The notes under the pieces: model-generated
The model's input: the letters and a program-made list of their open reading frames with translations, nothing else
Database searches by the model: none
Told to the model about the DNA's origin: nothing
Made by a program: the position numbers and the translations under genes
Origin: Phocaeicola_A sp963624095
GTDB lineage: Bacteria; Bacteroidota; Bacteroidia; Bacteroidales; Bacteroidaceae
Length of the DNA: 31,265 nucleotides
Assembly (NCBI GenBank): GCA_963624095.1
Contig: CAVFNZ010000015.1
Location: 1 to 31,265 of the forward strand
Reading direction: 5' to 3'
Part shown: positions 7,227 through 16,310 of the stretch, one piece after another
How the letters are laid out: each line of letters starts with the position of its first letter
How positions within the stretch are numbered: position 1 is the stretch's first letter

Positions 7227-8942
7227 TTAGTTACTGAAATCAGCTTCTATCATGACGGCATTGTTGACGGGCTTGCCATTGAAGCGGGTAATCTCACCGA
7301 GCAGGAGAAGTCCGTAGTTACCAATAGAGGTCTCAGTCTCCACCACTTGATAGAGGTCGCCGGAGAACTCACCCGGTACGTTATACTTCTGGATGGCCTC
7401 TCCATCGGGCTCGAGCACCACGAATCCTTGGCGCGGCACACCATCGTAGAGGCGGAAGGTACCGGAGGCGACCACTTTGTTGACATCGATGAGCGTACCG
7501 AAATCGAACGTTCCACCAGAGACCTCACGGGGTACGAAGTTCTCGTCGAGGTTTCCGTCCTTGTCGAGGATGGCCAGTCCGTTGCGCGGTTGACCGTTGA
7601 AGGAGGTGAAAGGCCCGGCTATGACCGCCTTCTTGAACTTGGAGCTATAGCGTATCTTGGTAATGTTGTCGTCCGCGCCCGTCCCGATGTTACTCAGGTA
7701 AGTACGGTCCACATCACCGTTCTTGTCGATGCGGACAATGCCCGGTGCGGGTATGCCGTCGAAAGAGGAGAAGGTACCGATGACGACCACTCCGTCGTCA
7801 CCATCCATATAGGCATCGGTAATCTGTCCATCGGTGATTCCGGTATAGCCGACATTCATGTTACGGTACGTCTCCACCAGCGAGCCGTCGCGTTCCGCCT
7901 TGAAGACACAGGTTATGTTGGTCGTCACCTCTTCAGTCTCAGAGTACCAATCCCTGTAGACGGAGCGGAAATACTTGTTGAAATTGCCTACTCCTATCAC
8001 CTTCTGATCCGAGGTGACGAACGACTTGGTAATGCCTACATTGGTTCCGCCGTTGAAGCTGCTGAGCGGTTGCCAACTGCTCGGATTGGTATTATAGGAT
8101 TCGTAGAAATTATGGCGTATGGTATCCATCACGGCATACTTGTCCAGTATGGCGATGTTGTTTACCGGGACGTAATACGCATTCCACAATTTGCTCTTGA
8201 AGTTATGCCAATAGGTAGCGAACTCCCCCGATATAAGCATCTGGCCATCATTGAAATAGGAGATGGACTTGAGATAGCTGTCGTCAGACCCGTAATTGAA
8301 GGAGGTCTTGTAGTCCATGACGCCTACCTCTATCTGCCAATAGGTCGATTTATTGCCTCCGACTTCTCCTTGCTCGTTGACAAAGGCAATCCCGACACGC
8401 TCGGTGTTGTTGATTCTTCGGAATTCACCTACGATGTAGAAGTTGTGTGTCGTTCCGGTATACTTATGTTCGAGGTAGTCATAGACGGGGCCACTGATGT
8501 TGTAATTGGCGAGCTTGAAGTTGCTGTCGATAGTCAAATTACCCAGGACCGTGAACGTGGGGCCATAGAACACCTGGTTCTCGGCAACGATGTAGGTCAG
8601 GCCAGAGCTTATGTTCTCCGGCACAATCACAGTCAGGGTAGAGTCGGTCGCACTGTAGATTGGGGTTTCCACCTCGTTCATATAGAACTTGAACCGATAG
8701 TCCCCCGTAGCCTCATCGTAGAGATTGGTAAGCCCTTTGGCTTTGAACACAACCGTATCACCCGGATAGCCGCTTTCGGGCACGGGAGCCTCAGAGAGCA
8801 GCTTGACGCCTATCGGCTCGCGGCCGCCTCCGTAGGGGTCTTCGGTGATGGTGTCGTCCAGTGACTCGCAAGCCACAAACGGCAACAGAACGAATGCCCC
8901 CAAAAGGCATCGATAGAATGTTTTATTGAATGTCGTAATCAT
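7227..8942 (-). CDS. DUF5008-like lipoprotein with beta-propeller repeats
   Basis: This 571-residue lipoprotein has the lipobox FVAC. The N-terminal part (about 40-140) looks like an IPT/TIG-type Ig fold, with GYPGDTVVFKAKGL and VIVPENISSGLTYIV. The rest carries about seven delta-60/DUF5122-type repeats, seen as VIGTFSSFDGIPAPGIVRID, AGPFTSFNGQPRNGLAILD, ASGTFRLYDGVPRQGFVVLE and LGEITRFNGKPVNNAVMIE. Such repeats form a beta-propeller. Proteins of this layout occur beside SusC/SusD and fasciclin genes in Bacteroidales and are taken to be surface glycan-binding proteins. No enzyme motif is seen. It lies 11 bp after the FAS1 gene. Confidence 0.7.
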   Translation of the reverse strand: MITTFNKTFYRCLLGAFVLLPFVACESLDDTITEDPYGGGREPIGVKLLSEAPVPESGYPGDTVVFKAKGLTNLYDEATGDYRFKFYMNEVETPIYSATDSTLTVIVPENISSGLTYIVAENQVFYGPTFTVLGNLTIDSNFKLANYNISGPVYDYLEHKYTGTTHNFYIVGEFRRINNTERVGIAFVNEQGEVGGNKSTYWQIEVGVMDYKTSFNYGSDDSYLKSISYFNDGQMLISGEFATYWHNFKSKLWNAYYVPVNNIAILDKYAVMDTIRHNFYESYNTNPSSWQPLSSFNGGTNVGITKSFVTSDQKVIGVGNFNKYFRSVYRDWYSETEEVTTNITCVFKAERDGSLVETYRNMNVGYTGITDGQITDAYMDGDDGVVVIGTFSSFDGIPAPGIVRIDKNGDVDRTYLSNIGTGADDNITKIRYSSKFKKAVIAGPFTSFNGQPRNGLAILDKDGNLDENFVPREVSGGTFDFGTLIDVNKVVASGTFRLYDGVPRQGFVVLEPDGEAIQKYNVPGEFSGDLYQVVETETSIGNYGLLLLGEITRFNGKPVNNAVMIEADFSN

Positions 8943-8953
8943 AGTATAGTATT

Positions 8954-9676
8954 TTATTCAAGATCTTCCTTATTGATAATACCCTCTGAGAGCGCGCGAC
9001 GGACAAACGTGTTTGACAGGAATCCGAAAGCGTGGTCGGTAAAGCGTATCACATGCACCACACCGTTGGTCGGCTGAATATTGCAGGTAGCGACGTAGGC
9101 GTTCCTCATCTCCATGTCGTTGAAGTCCAGGATGTAGGAGTAGAGAATCTGACGCGGACCGGCATACTTCACGCCACCGGCATCAGCATAGACAACTCCC
9201 ATGTTCATAGGACGACCGCTCATGGAGTAATATGCCTGTCCGGGGAAAGAGCTGACCAACGTGGTGTCGAGCTGAGGTATGTCGTTCAAGAGGTACTTGT
9301 CCGGCACGATGTACATCGAAAGGAACTCCTTCCACACTTCAGGTTTTATCTGGCGCAGGTCTTTGATGCTGTCGCTACCATTCTGATAGAGGTAGCGGCT
9401 CAAGGCGTTGACACTGGTGTTGATGGACCAGTCAGTGGGGGCGAAGAATGTCACGGTCTGATTCTCCAGCACGTCCTCCATCCCGGCCAGCTTCACCACT
9501 TCCACAGTGGTCTTGAAATAGTCCGGGCGAGACTCAAGATAGTCCATGATAGTACCCTCATAGTAGGGATTGTGTACTCCGCTATCGTGCAGATAGCTTT
9601 CATCCTGACAATTGACAAGCAAAAGCGCCATCAGGCTGCTTGCAACGATTTTTGGTAGATATTTCAATGTATTCAT
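8954..9676 (-). CDS. FAS1 (fasciclin) domain lipoprotein
   Basis: The product is 240 residues from the ATG at 9676, which gives a clean lipoprotein signal ending LLLVNC. A TTG at 9700 would extend it over the SusD stop and is less likely. The protein is essentially one FAS1 domain. The first conserved FAS1 motif is TFFAPTDWSINTSVNAL and the second is NGVVHVIRFTDHAFGF. FAS1 domains mediate adhesion or carbohydrate binding. In this genomic context the protein is probably an accessory surface lipoprotein of the adjacent SusC/SusD complex. It starts 14 bp after the SusD stop. Confidence 0.85.
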   Translation of the reverse strand: MNTLKYLPKIVASSLMALLLVNCQDESYLHDSGVHNPYYEGTIMDYLESRPDYFKTTVEVVKLAGMEDVLENQTVTFFAPTDWSINTSVNALSRYLYQNGSDSIKDLRQIKPEVWKEFLSMYIVPDKYLLNDIPQLDTTLVSSFPGQAYYSMSGRPMNMGVVYADAGGVKYAGPRQILYSYILDFNDMEMRNAYVATCNIQPTNGVVHVIRFTDHAFGFLSNTFVRRALSEGIINKEDLE

Positions 9677-9690
9677 ATGAATTGTAGCTT

Positions 9691-11220
9691 TTATTCCCAA
9701 TAGAGATTGAGTTGGATGTGAGTATTGTTGTCGAGCGCACTCTTACTGATAGGCCATGTCCAAGCACCACGGTTGAAAGCGCTTCGTGTAATCGGGTGGA
9801 AGCAATAGTTGCCGTCACAGACTTTTCCGGTGCGAACAAGGTCGTAAAAGTAATGGCACTCACCGATAAGCTCGCGTACACGTTCCCAGTAGATGGCATC
9901 CTTCAGGTCCTGACCCGTAGCCGATGTGTCCTCAAGGTTGGCGCGTCGACGGATTTGATTGAGCAATTCACAAGCTTTCTCGTCATCCGTGCCAAGCTCG
10001 GCAAGAGCCTCGGCGTAGAGGAGCACCGACTCGGTGAAGCGGAACACTATCTGATTACCGGCATTGGAGGTGACATTGGAGCCATCGTAAGTGTCGCTGT
10101 TGAGAAACTTCTTTACCTCCTTGTTCACGACTATGGAGCTGAAGGCATTATCGTCGAACCAGTATTTGATGCGTTCGTCACTGTTATCATACAGCTGGAG
10201 CATATAGTCGTAGGGGTAATAGATGTTGGGCACCGACTTGGATAGACAGTTGAACATCACATAGTTCGAGTAGACAGCGTTGACATTGAATACCTCATCG
10301 CCAGACCCATAACTGATGTCCTGGGCAATCTCGAACAATCCTTCAGAGCTACCTCCACGGAAGATGGTCGCCGTCTGGGAGAGTGGCAGCAGCGAGTATG
10401 CGCCTCCGTTGCGTTCGACGAGTTCCTCACCGGCATTTACCGCCATGGTATAGTAGGAATTCGCATTCGCTTTGTCGAAACCGGCAAGCCACATGTTGAT
10501 GTGCATAAGCAGCGCGAGCGCGGCGCCACGCGATGCCTTGGTAGCCTTGTCGGCCATCGAGACGTGAGTCCAAGGCAATATAGCTGCATCGGGGTCCGAG
10601 TCGAGCATATCCTTGACATCGTCGGACAAGAACTTCAGGATGGTGACCATATCGGTGCGTTCCAAAGCCTCTTGATTGTAGGCTTTGGTATAGAACGGGA
10701 CATCGCCGAAATTGCGGACAAGCAGGAAGTAGGTCAACGCACGGACAAAGCGCGATTCGTAGCGATAATACATCCTACGGTCTTCGCTGATAGGCACTTG
10801 GTCTATCTCCTTGAGCATGATGTTCGCCTCTTGAATGACCTGGTAGAACGTCTTCCAGTTCATGATGGCACCTGCACGGTAGTCAGTGGTGCTCGTGTAA
10901 TACTGACGCAGTCCGTTGAGGTCGTTTTCGCGCAGGCAAAGCACATATTTCCCCTCACTCCGGCTGGTACTGCTGGAGGTTTCGATAGGGCCGCACCGGA
11001 ACTCACCGGAGTAGAGCAGGTAAGCGGCATCCTGCATCGTGGCTTTGCGCAGATAGTAGTACATACTGTTGAGATATCCCCTCATATTGGCCTCTGTACC
11101 CTCGGCCCAAAAGATGTCGCCTGAGATTTTCTCGTCACTCTCAATCTCAACGTCGCAGGAGGTGAAGAGACCACCCGTCAACAATATGACTAAACAATAT
11201 AGTATAACATTCTTTTTCAT
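9691..11220 (-). CDS. SusD-like outer-membrane glycan-binding lipoprotein (pair 1)
   Basis: The product is 509 residues from the ATG at 11220, which opens a signal ending LFTSC. A longer in-frame reading to 11298 runs into susC and is rejected. The N-terminal region (GTEANMRGYLNSMYYYLRK), the TPR-like segment (ESRFVRALTYFLLVRNFGDV) and the C-terminus (FTESVLLYAEALAELG, WERVRELIGECHYFYDLVRT, ending in YWE) are typical of RagB/SusD. It caps the SusC barrel and captures glycans at the cell surface. It follows its SusC partner by 11 bp. Confidence 0.93.
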   Translation of the reverse strand: MKKNVILYCLVILLTGGLFTSCDVEIESDEKISGDIFWAEGTEANMRGYLNSMYYYLRKATMQDAAYLLYSGEFRCGPIETSSSTSRSEGKYVLCLRENDLNGLRQYYTSTTDYRAGAIMNWKTFYQVIQEANIMLKEIDQVPISEDRRMYYRYESRFVRALTYFLLVRNFGDVPFYTKAYNQEALERTDMVTILKFLSDDVKDMLDSDPDAAILPWTHVSMADKATKASRGAALALLMHINMWLAGFDKANANSYYTMAVNAGEELVERNGGAYSLLPLSQTATIFRGGSSEGLFEIAQDISYGSGDEVFNVNAVYSNYVMFNCLSKSVPNIYYPYDYMLQLYDNSDERIKYWFDDNAFSSIVVNKEVKKFLNSDTYDGSNVTSNAGNQIVFRFTESVLLYAEALAELGTDDEKACELLNQIRRRANLEDTSATGQDLKDAIYWERVRELIGECHYFYDLVRTGKVCDGNYCFHPITRSAFNRGAWTWPISKSALDNNTHIQLNLYWE

Positions 11221-11231
11221 GTTGCTATTTT

Positions 11232-14200
11232 TTAGAAGTTGATATTCAAACCCATAGAGAAGTTTCTCGCATTGGGGTAGCCTCCGGAGGTATCCCATCC
11301 GAGACTGTTCACACTCTCAGGATTGATGCCCGAATACGTTGAGAACGTATAGATGTTGCTCAGGTTGCAGCGCACATATGCCGAACGGATGCGGAACAGA
11401 CGGGTAATCATCGTCGGCAGCTCATATTGCAAAGTGATACCATTGATCTTGAAGTATGAGCCGTCCTCCATGAACATGGTCTGGTCCGCACGATAGGGAT
11501 TTATCAGCGATGACCGCTGATAATCGTAGGGATTCGGATAGTCGGCATGCAGGTTATCGGGAGTCCAGAAATTAAAGGTACTGATAGGGATGAGGGCTGC
11601 GCCCGATGAGAGACTGCTGACAGAGACATTCGGATTGTTGTACGACTTGAAGTTGTCGGCCAATACCTTATTTATGATGTCACGCTTCGCAACGAAGGAG
11701 CAGCTTGTGAACAGGGAGAAGTTCTTCCATCGCACGTTTACGCTCAGTCCGCCGGTCACCTTAGGCTGAGAGTTACCTATCAGCACCTTGTCGTTCTCGT
11801 CAATCACATAGTCACCGTTGACATCCACCCAGATGGGGTCGCCCGCCTTGAAGTAGGCATCGGGATTGGAGGCAGACGCTCCGTTTGTTCCCACACGCAG
11901 ACGCAATCCGGTAGCGGGGTTCACCGGCACCTCTTCGTCAGTCGCATACACACCCTTGTAGACATAGAGGAAGTTGCCGAGGGCATTGCCACCGAGGCGG
12001 TTGACCACCGAGGCTCCGGAGTTGATAATCTGACGCGCTTCGTTGGGAAGCTTTGCCACCACATCCTTCTTGATAGCGAAGTTAAAGTTGCAGTTGACGG
12101 AGAAGTCTTTCTTCTGTACGGGTCGCACACCGAACTCAAACTCCAGGCCATAGTTGACCAACGATATTTCGGTCGACTTCACCTTGGAGAAGCCATTGTG
12201 GTCGGCAAGTTCCACATCGCTCAACTGATTGTCCACTTGCTTGTAGTAGGCATTGATATCCACCTTCAGCAGACCATTGAGAACTGTCATGTCCGTACCG
12301 AGGTTCCATGTTGTCGACACCACCGGATCGAGGTTATTGTTGGGAAGATAGCCGAAGTCTATCGGCAGTATGGTCTCACCGTTATAGGAATAGGTCGATG
12401 TAGTGAGATAGGTGCCCCACACGTCGTACCTGCTTGCGCGGTACTTGGTGGTACGTCCCCATGTAGCGCGGATAGCACCGCGATTGAGCCAGCTCCACTT
12501 CTCAGCGAACGGCTCCATCGAATAGTTCCATCCAAGACCGATACCGGGGTTTATGACCCACTTCGTCTTCTTACCATAGGCCGAGTTCGCTTCGGGACGG
12601 AGGGTCGGGTTGAATATGTATTTACCGCCTCCGCCTTTCACGCCTCTCAATCGGAAACTCGGATTGAACGAGAACGCGAATGTCTTGTCATCGGAGCTTG
12701 CCGAAGCCGTACCGCTGGAGCTTCCGTAACCAATCGGGCCTTGGATGTAGTCACTCGGCAGGGTCTGAAGCGTGATGGAGTTACCGAAGTTTCTCTTCTC
12801 GGAGTATTCAACGCCGACAGTCAGTGAATAGTCGACAGGCAGGAAAGGAATCTTGACGCTGCCATTATACCCGACACTGGTGCGGACATAAAGCCGTTTG
12901 CTACTATTGCTCAGGCCATAGACCTTAGCGTTGGTGGAGTTCAATATAGCCGGAGTAAACTGTGAGGTCTCGGAGTTGCTTGAGCTAAGTCCGATGGTAC
13001 CGTTCCACCTTACTCCGAACGGGAAACGATAAGAGGCGTTCGCACTGGCATCATACGATGTTGCCGTGACATCTGTCTCCATCATCAAACCCGCCAACGC
13101 ACTGCTCGATGAGGCATAGAGCGAAGGAGGAGGGAGCAACGAGGATGCGCTTGCGCTGCTTGCCACACCCTTTTGCGCGAATGAGTTACCTGAGCCAAGC
13201 CCCTGCTTGGTCAGCGTGGCGTTCACGTTCACATTGATATTCAACCGGTCATTCGGTGAATAGCCCATACCGGTTCGCAGTCCGTAACGGTCGAAGCTGG
13301 TGTTCTTCAGGATACCGTCCTCGGTGTAGTAGTTACCGTTGATTTTGTAGTTGAACTTCTGCTGGCCGCCCGACACCGAGATGTTGTGTGTCTGGTTCCA
13401 AGTGGTACGATAGAAATTGTCCTGCCAGTTGGTATGGTTGTTGAAGTAAGGGTTCAAGCTGTCGCTCAGCACCTGATTCTTATGTATGTCGTAGTAGCCT
13501 TTGTAGACCGAGGTGTCGTTTTCCAGTATCTGGTTGATACGGAAGAGGCGTTCGTCCCGTCCCGCAATTACGTCGCGCAGGCGGGGAGGCGTGTTGACCT
13601 TTACGTCCATCGAGTAGCTGACCTTCGGTTTGGGGGAGTTACCCACCTTGGTGGTAATGAGGATTACACCATACGCACCTTTCGACCCGTAGAGCGAAGT
13701 GGCCGCGGCGTCCTTCAAGACCTGTATGTCGGCGATGTCCTCGAACGGGATGGACGACAGCGGGCTGACACCGGAGCCGGCCAACAGACCCTGTTGGTTG
13801 AACTCAGAAACATCTTCCTGCGGAATGCCGTCCACAACGAACAACGGTGTAGAGGAGTTCAGGTAATAGTCTCCGTCCGCCTGGTTGATAGAGATGTCGG
13901 AGATACCACGAAGGGTGATTGTACCCAATGCGCCAGGAGTTCCGTTGTTGAGCTGGATGTCGAGACCGGCGACGCGTCCTTGCAGCAGCTCCACGACGTT
14001 CGACACTGGAGCCTTGGTCAGTTCCTCGGCATCAATCACCGTCACGGCGGAAGTAACGTCTGCCTTATGACGACGTACATAACCGACAGAGACCACCTCA
14101 CCAAGGATATTCTCATCGGATGTCATGTCGATAATGAGATTCTTTTGCGGTTTAGTCACCTTCTTTGTCGTTTCCTTATAGCCGACGTAAGTAAAATGCA

Positions 14201-14426
14201 GTACGGAGCCGGCCGGTATCTTGATAGTGAACTTACCGTTATTGTCAGTGGAGGCACCATACTTGTTCTTATTTCCTTCCTTGACAACCACGCTGACACC
14301 CGGAAGCGGTTCCTTTTCCGCTCCGTTGTCCTGCACGGTACCGCTAACCGTTATCATATTCTGAGCGACCGCTTCCATTGAGAGCAGCGAGATAAACAGA
14401 ATGAGTATTAACTGTATGTTTTTCAT
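11232..14426 (-). CDS. SusC-like TonB-dependent transporter (pair 1)
   Basis: This 1064-residue outer-membrane transporter has a signal peptide ending AVAQ (about 1-22). A carboxypeptidase-regulatory-like beta-sandwich (about 25-105; LPGVSVVVKEGN, LHFTYVGYKE) precedes the TonB-box region GEVVSVGYVRR. The plug domain (about 115-265) contains SNVVELLQGRVAGLDIQ and SLYGSKGAYGVILITTK, and the barrel ends in NFSMGLNINF. The size and layout are those of a full-length SusC. It imports the oligosaccharide captured by the SusD protein encoded next. It starts 21 bp after the DUF5007-like gene, so it is probably part of the same long operon. Confidence 0.95.
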   Translation of the reverse strand: MKNIQLILILFISLLSMEAVAQNMITVSGTVQDNGAEKEPLPGVSVVVKEGNKNKYGASTDNNGKFTIKIPAGSVLHFTYVGYKETTKKVTKPQKNLIIDMTSDENILGEVVSVGYVRRHKADVTSAVTVIDAEELTKAPVSNVVELLQGRVAGLDIQLNNGTPGALGTITLRGISDISINQADGDYYLNSSTPLFVVDGIPQEDVSEFNQQGLLAGSGVSPLSSIPFEDIADIQVLKDAAATSLYGSKGAYGVILITTKVGNSPKPKVSYSMDVKVNTPPRLRDVIAGRDERLFRINQILENDTSVYKGYYDIHKNQVLSDSLNPYFNNHTNWQDNFYRTTWNQTHNISVSGGQQKFNYKINGNYYTEDGILKNTSFDRYGLRTGMGYSPNDRLNINVNVNATLTKQGLGSGNSFAQKGVASSASASSLLPPPSLYASSSSALAGLMMETDVTATSYDASANASYRFPFGVRWNGTIGLSSSNSETSQFTPAILNSTNAKVYGLSNSSKRLYVRTSVGYNGSVKIPFLPVDYSLTVGVEYSEKRNFGNSITLQTLPSDYIQGPIGYGSSSGTASASSDDKTFAFSFNPSFRLRGVKGGGGKYIFNPTLRPEANSAYGKKTKWVINPGIGLGWNYSMEPFAEKWSWLNRGAIRATWGRTTKYRASRYDVWGTYLTTSTYSYNGETILPIDFGYLPNNNLDPVVSTTWNLGTDMTVLNGLLKVDINAYYKQVDNQLSDVELADHNGFSKVKSTEISLVNYGLEFEFGVRPVQKKDFSVNCNFNFAIKKDVVAKLPNEARQIINSGASVVNRLGGNALGNFLYVYKGVYATDEEVPVNPATGLRLRVGTNGASASNPDAYFKAGDPIWVDVNGDYVIDENDKVLIGNSQPKVTGGLSVNVRWKNFSLFTSCSFVAKRDIINKVLADNFKSYNNPNVSVSSLSSGAALIPISTFNFWTPDNLHADYPNPYDYQRSSLINPYRADQTMFMEDGSYFKINGITLQYELPTMITRLFRIRSAYVRCNLSNIYTFSTYSGINPESVNSLGWDTSGGYPNARNFSMGLNINF

Positions 14427-14447
14427 CTTTACGATATATTTTGGCGG

Positions 14448-15485
14448 TTAGACATAATCGCGGAATTCGGGGCTTCCGCCGGTGAACACAAATATAATCT
14501 CCCAATGTCCTTCCTTGTGGATGGAGAAATTGAGGGTTATGTGGGAGCTTATCCTTCGTCCCGAACGTCCAATGCGGTCATAGCGGAAAATGGCTTGGGC
14601 CAGTGAGCCGTCCTTCACCGTGTAGGCGGTGGGGAGCTCGCTCAGCGGAATGGGATAGGCGACTTTGTAGCGCACATACTCATCAGTAATCTCCGGATCG
14701 AAGCCATGGACAAGGGTGTTCCAATCGGTCTGATTGAAGTTCTTGGGGTCGATAGGGGTGAAATCCTTGTTCAGGAAGCGGAAGGTCAGTGTCTTTTCCT
14801 GGGCAGTGTTGTCCAGGTCCTGATAGAAATAGACATTCACGCCATCTTCCTTAACGAGGCTATGGAATCCGCTTCCGCCTTGGGCATAGACGTTGGAAAC
14901 CGCAGTGGGATTGACGTAGTCGTTCTCGATAAATCCTGTCTCGGGATCGGCTGGGTTAGGCTCGTAGTCCATCTCCCGTTCGGGGATAAGCTGCAATCCG
15001 GTATAGTACTTATAGCCTCCGGAGTTCTCAGCCTTCACGTCGAACAGATAACCGTCCGAGGGACTACAGTCGACGAACGACGAGAGGGCGTTGGCCCACA
15101 TCACCACCTCGCCTGAATACTGGCGGACTTGGAACAAGGGACGGTATTCGTATGTACGTTTGTTCTCAATCTCGGCCAATGTGGTCTCCGTACCGAGATA
15201 AGGAGTCTTCCATACCCTCACGGGGAACGTCTCGGTGAGCTCGGGGGCAGGACTTCCGTCGGCCTTGGTAACGTTCACCAGCGTGAAGGAGATGGGCATC
15301 GTTGAGTTACCGGAGCTGAAATTGTCGGCAAACACAGTAGTGCGACCAAGAACAGGTCGATAGACCAGGGTGGTGAAACCCGCGTCTTTATCGAAAGAAT
15401 CGAGCATCTCAGGCAGATATCGGTCTACACAGCCGGACAATACGGCAGCGGTCGCAATCAGAGGTAAAATCTTCTTTTTCATCAT
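14448..15485 (-). CDS. DUF5007-like lipoprotein
   Basis: This 345-residue lipoprotein has the lipobox LSGC. It contains YRPVLGRTTVFADNFSSGNS followed by TMPISFTLVNV, which I associate with the DUF5007 family found beside fasciclin and SusD genes in Bacteroidales. No catalytic motif is visible. The predicted fold is mostly beta strand. Its start overlaps the stop of the upstream FAS1 gene by 4 bp (ATGA), so the two are probably translationally coupled. The likely role is an accessory surface binding protein of the second SusC/SusD complex. The family name is from memory. Confidence 0.6.
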   Translation of the reverse strand: MMKKKILPLIATAAVLSGCVDRYLPEMLDSFDKDAGFTTLVYRPVLGRTTVFADNFSSGNSTMPISFTLVNVTKADGSPAPELTETFPVRVWKTPYLGTETTLAEIENKRTYEYRPLFQVRQYSGEVVMWANALSSFVDCSPSDGYLFDVKAENSGGYKYYTGLQLIPEREMDYEPNPADPETGFIENDYVNPTAVSNVYAQGGSGFHSLVKEDGVNVYFYQDLDNTAQEKTLTFRFLNKDFTPIDPKNFNQTDWNTLVHGFDPEITDEYVRYKVAYPIPLSELPTAYTVKDGSLAQAIFRYDRIGRSGRRISSHITLNFSIHKEGHWEIIFVFTGGSPEFRDYV

Positions 15486-16306
15486 AGTGTTACAATTGTT
15501 TTCGAACTGGTCTCGGTACCTCTGCGCATGAAAAGCTTGGTGAACGAATTGAAACCGAATTCATGGTTATTGGTTATGATGTGGACTATACCATTATCCA
15601 CCTCTATATCTCTCTCACTGATTTCCGTCGTGATCCAGTTGGACTGCAGGCTGGAGCCGTTCATTTCCACAAAATGGAGATATTTTACGCCCGCGCCCAC
15701 GATGCCGGCGGCATCGTAGCGACCAGCCTTTATCATCATCTCGCTGCTATAGCGCATGTCGTTGACCCTCACGGAGCTACCCATCTCCAGCACCTCATCG
15801 GTAGTGATGACCTCCGGGAAGCTGTACTTCGCCACCAATGAGTCCAGCCGCAGGCGATAGTCGAAAGTCCTGTACACATAAGTGGTATCCCTCACATCGT
15901 TACCTGTCGAAAGACTTTGTACCGTGATGACGGTATCCTCAATCTCAAAGGAATCGACAAGCAGGTCACTCAGGTAGACAGGGGCTCCTATATCGTTCGA
16001 CTTACGGTATTTGTTGAGGGCATTGAAGGCACTGGCAATGCTCTTGTCCGTGGGGGCAAACAAGGTGAACCGCATTCCCGGTTGGGAAAGTTCATCTCTC
16101 AGACCCGGAATATTGTCAATGATGAAGAGCAGCGAGTCGAATGTCACATCCCCATCCTGTCGTGAAGAAAGATAATCCAGGATGGTCCCGTCGAAGCGGG
16201 ATGTATCATTCATCTCCGGCTCGGACTGGGTGTAATCGGTACACGCGACAACAGAAGCCAAGAGTGCCGCTATTCCGAATGCTATTGTCAATCTTTTCAG
16301 TATCAT
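15482..16306 (-). CDS. FAS1 (fasciclin) domain lipoprotein
   Basis: This 274-residue lipoprotein has the lipobox VVAC. The FAS1 domain shows RFTLFAPTDKSIASAFNAL as the first motif and NGIVHIITNNHEFGF as the second. The insert between the motifs is long. It starts 4 bp after SusD and overlaps the next gene by 4 bp. It is the counterpart of the FAS1 lipoprotein at 8954-9676, so each SusC/SusD pair in this locus has its own FAS1 partner. The likely role is adhesion to, or binding of, the target glycoconjugate at the cell surface. Confidence 0.85.
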   Translation of the reverse strand: MILKRLTIAFGIAALLASVVACTDYTQSEPEMNDTSRFDGTILDYLSSRQDGDVTFDSLLFIIDNIPGLRDELSQPGMRFTLFAPTDKSIASAFNALNKYRKSNDIGAPVYLSDLLVDSFEIEDTVITVQSLSTGNDVRDTTYVYRTFDYRLRLDSLVAKYSFPEVITTDEVLEMGSSVRVNDMRYSSEMMIKAGRYDAAGIVGAGVKYLHFVEMNGSSLQSNWITTEISERDIEVDNGIVHIITNNHEFGFNSFTKLFMRRGTETSSKTIVTL

Positions 16307-16310
16307 AATA

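Noticed and set aside
7347..8864. Open + strand frame of 505 codons
   Set aside because: It lies entirely antisense to the DUF5008-like gene, whose product has a lipobox and clear repeats. The translation is rich in Val, Arg, His and Glu with no domain, typical of a shadow frame.
9676..9700. Longer TTG start for the FAS1 lipoprotein
   Set aside because: It overlaps the SusD stop and adds eight residues before a clean signal peptide that starts at the ATG at 9676.
11220..11298. Longer start for the first SusD gene
   Set aside because: The extension would overlap the 3' end of susC and bury the lipoprotein signal. The ATG at 11220 directly opens a clean signal.
13386..14381. Open + strand frame of 331 codons
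   Set aside because: It is antisense to the plug and N-terminal domain of the second SusC; no protein features.
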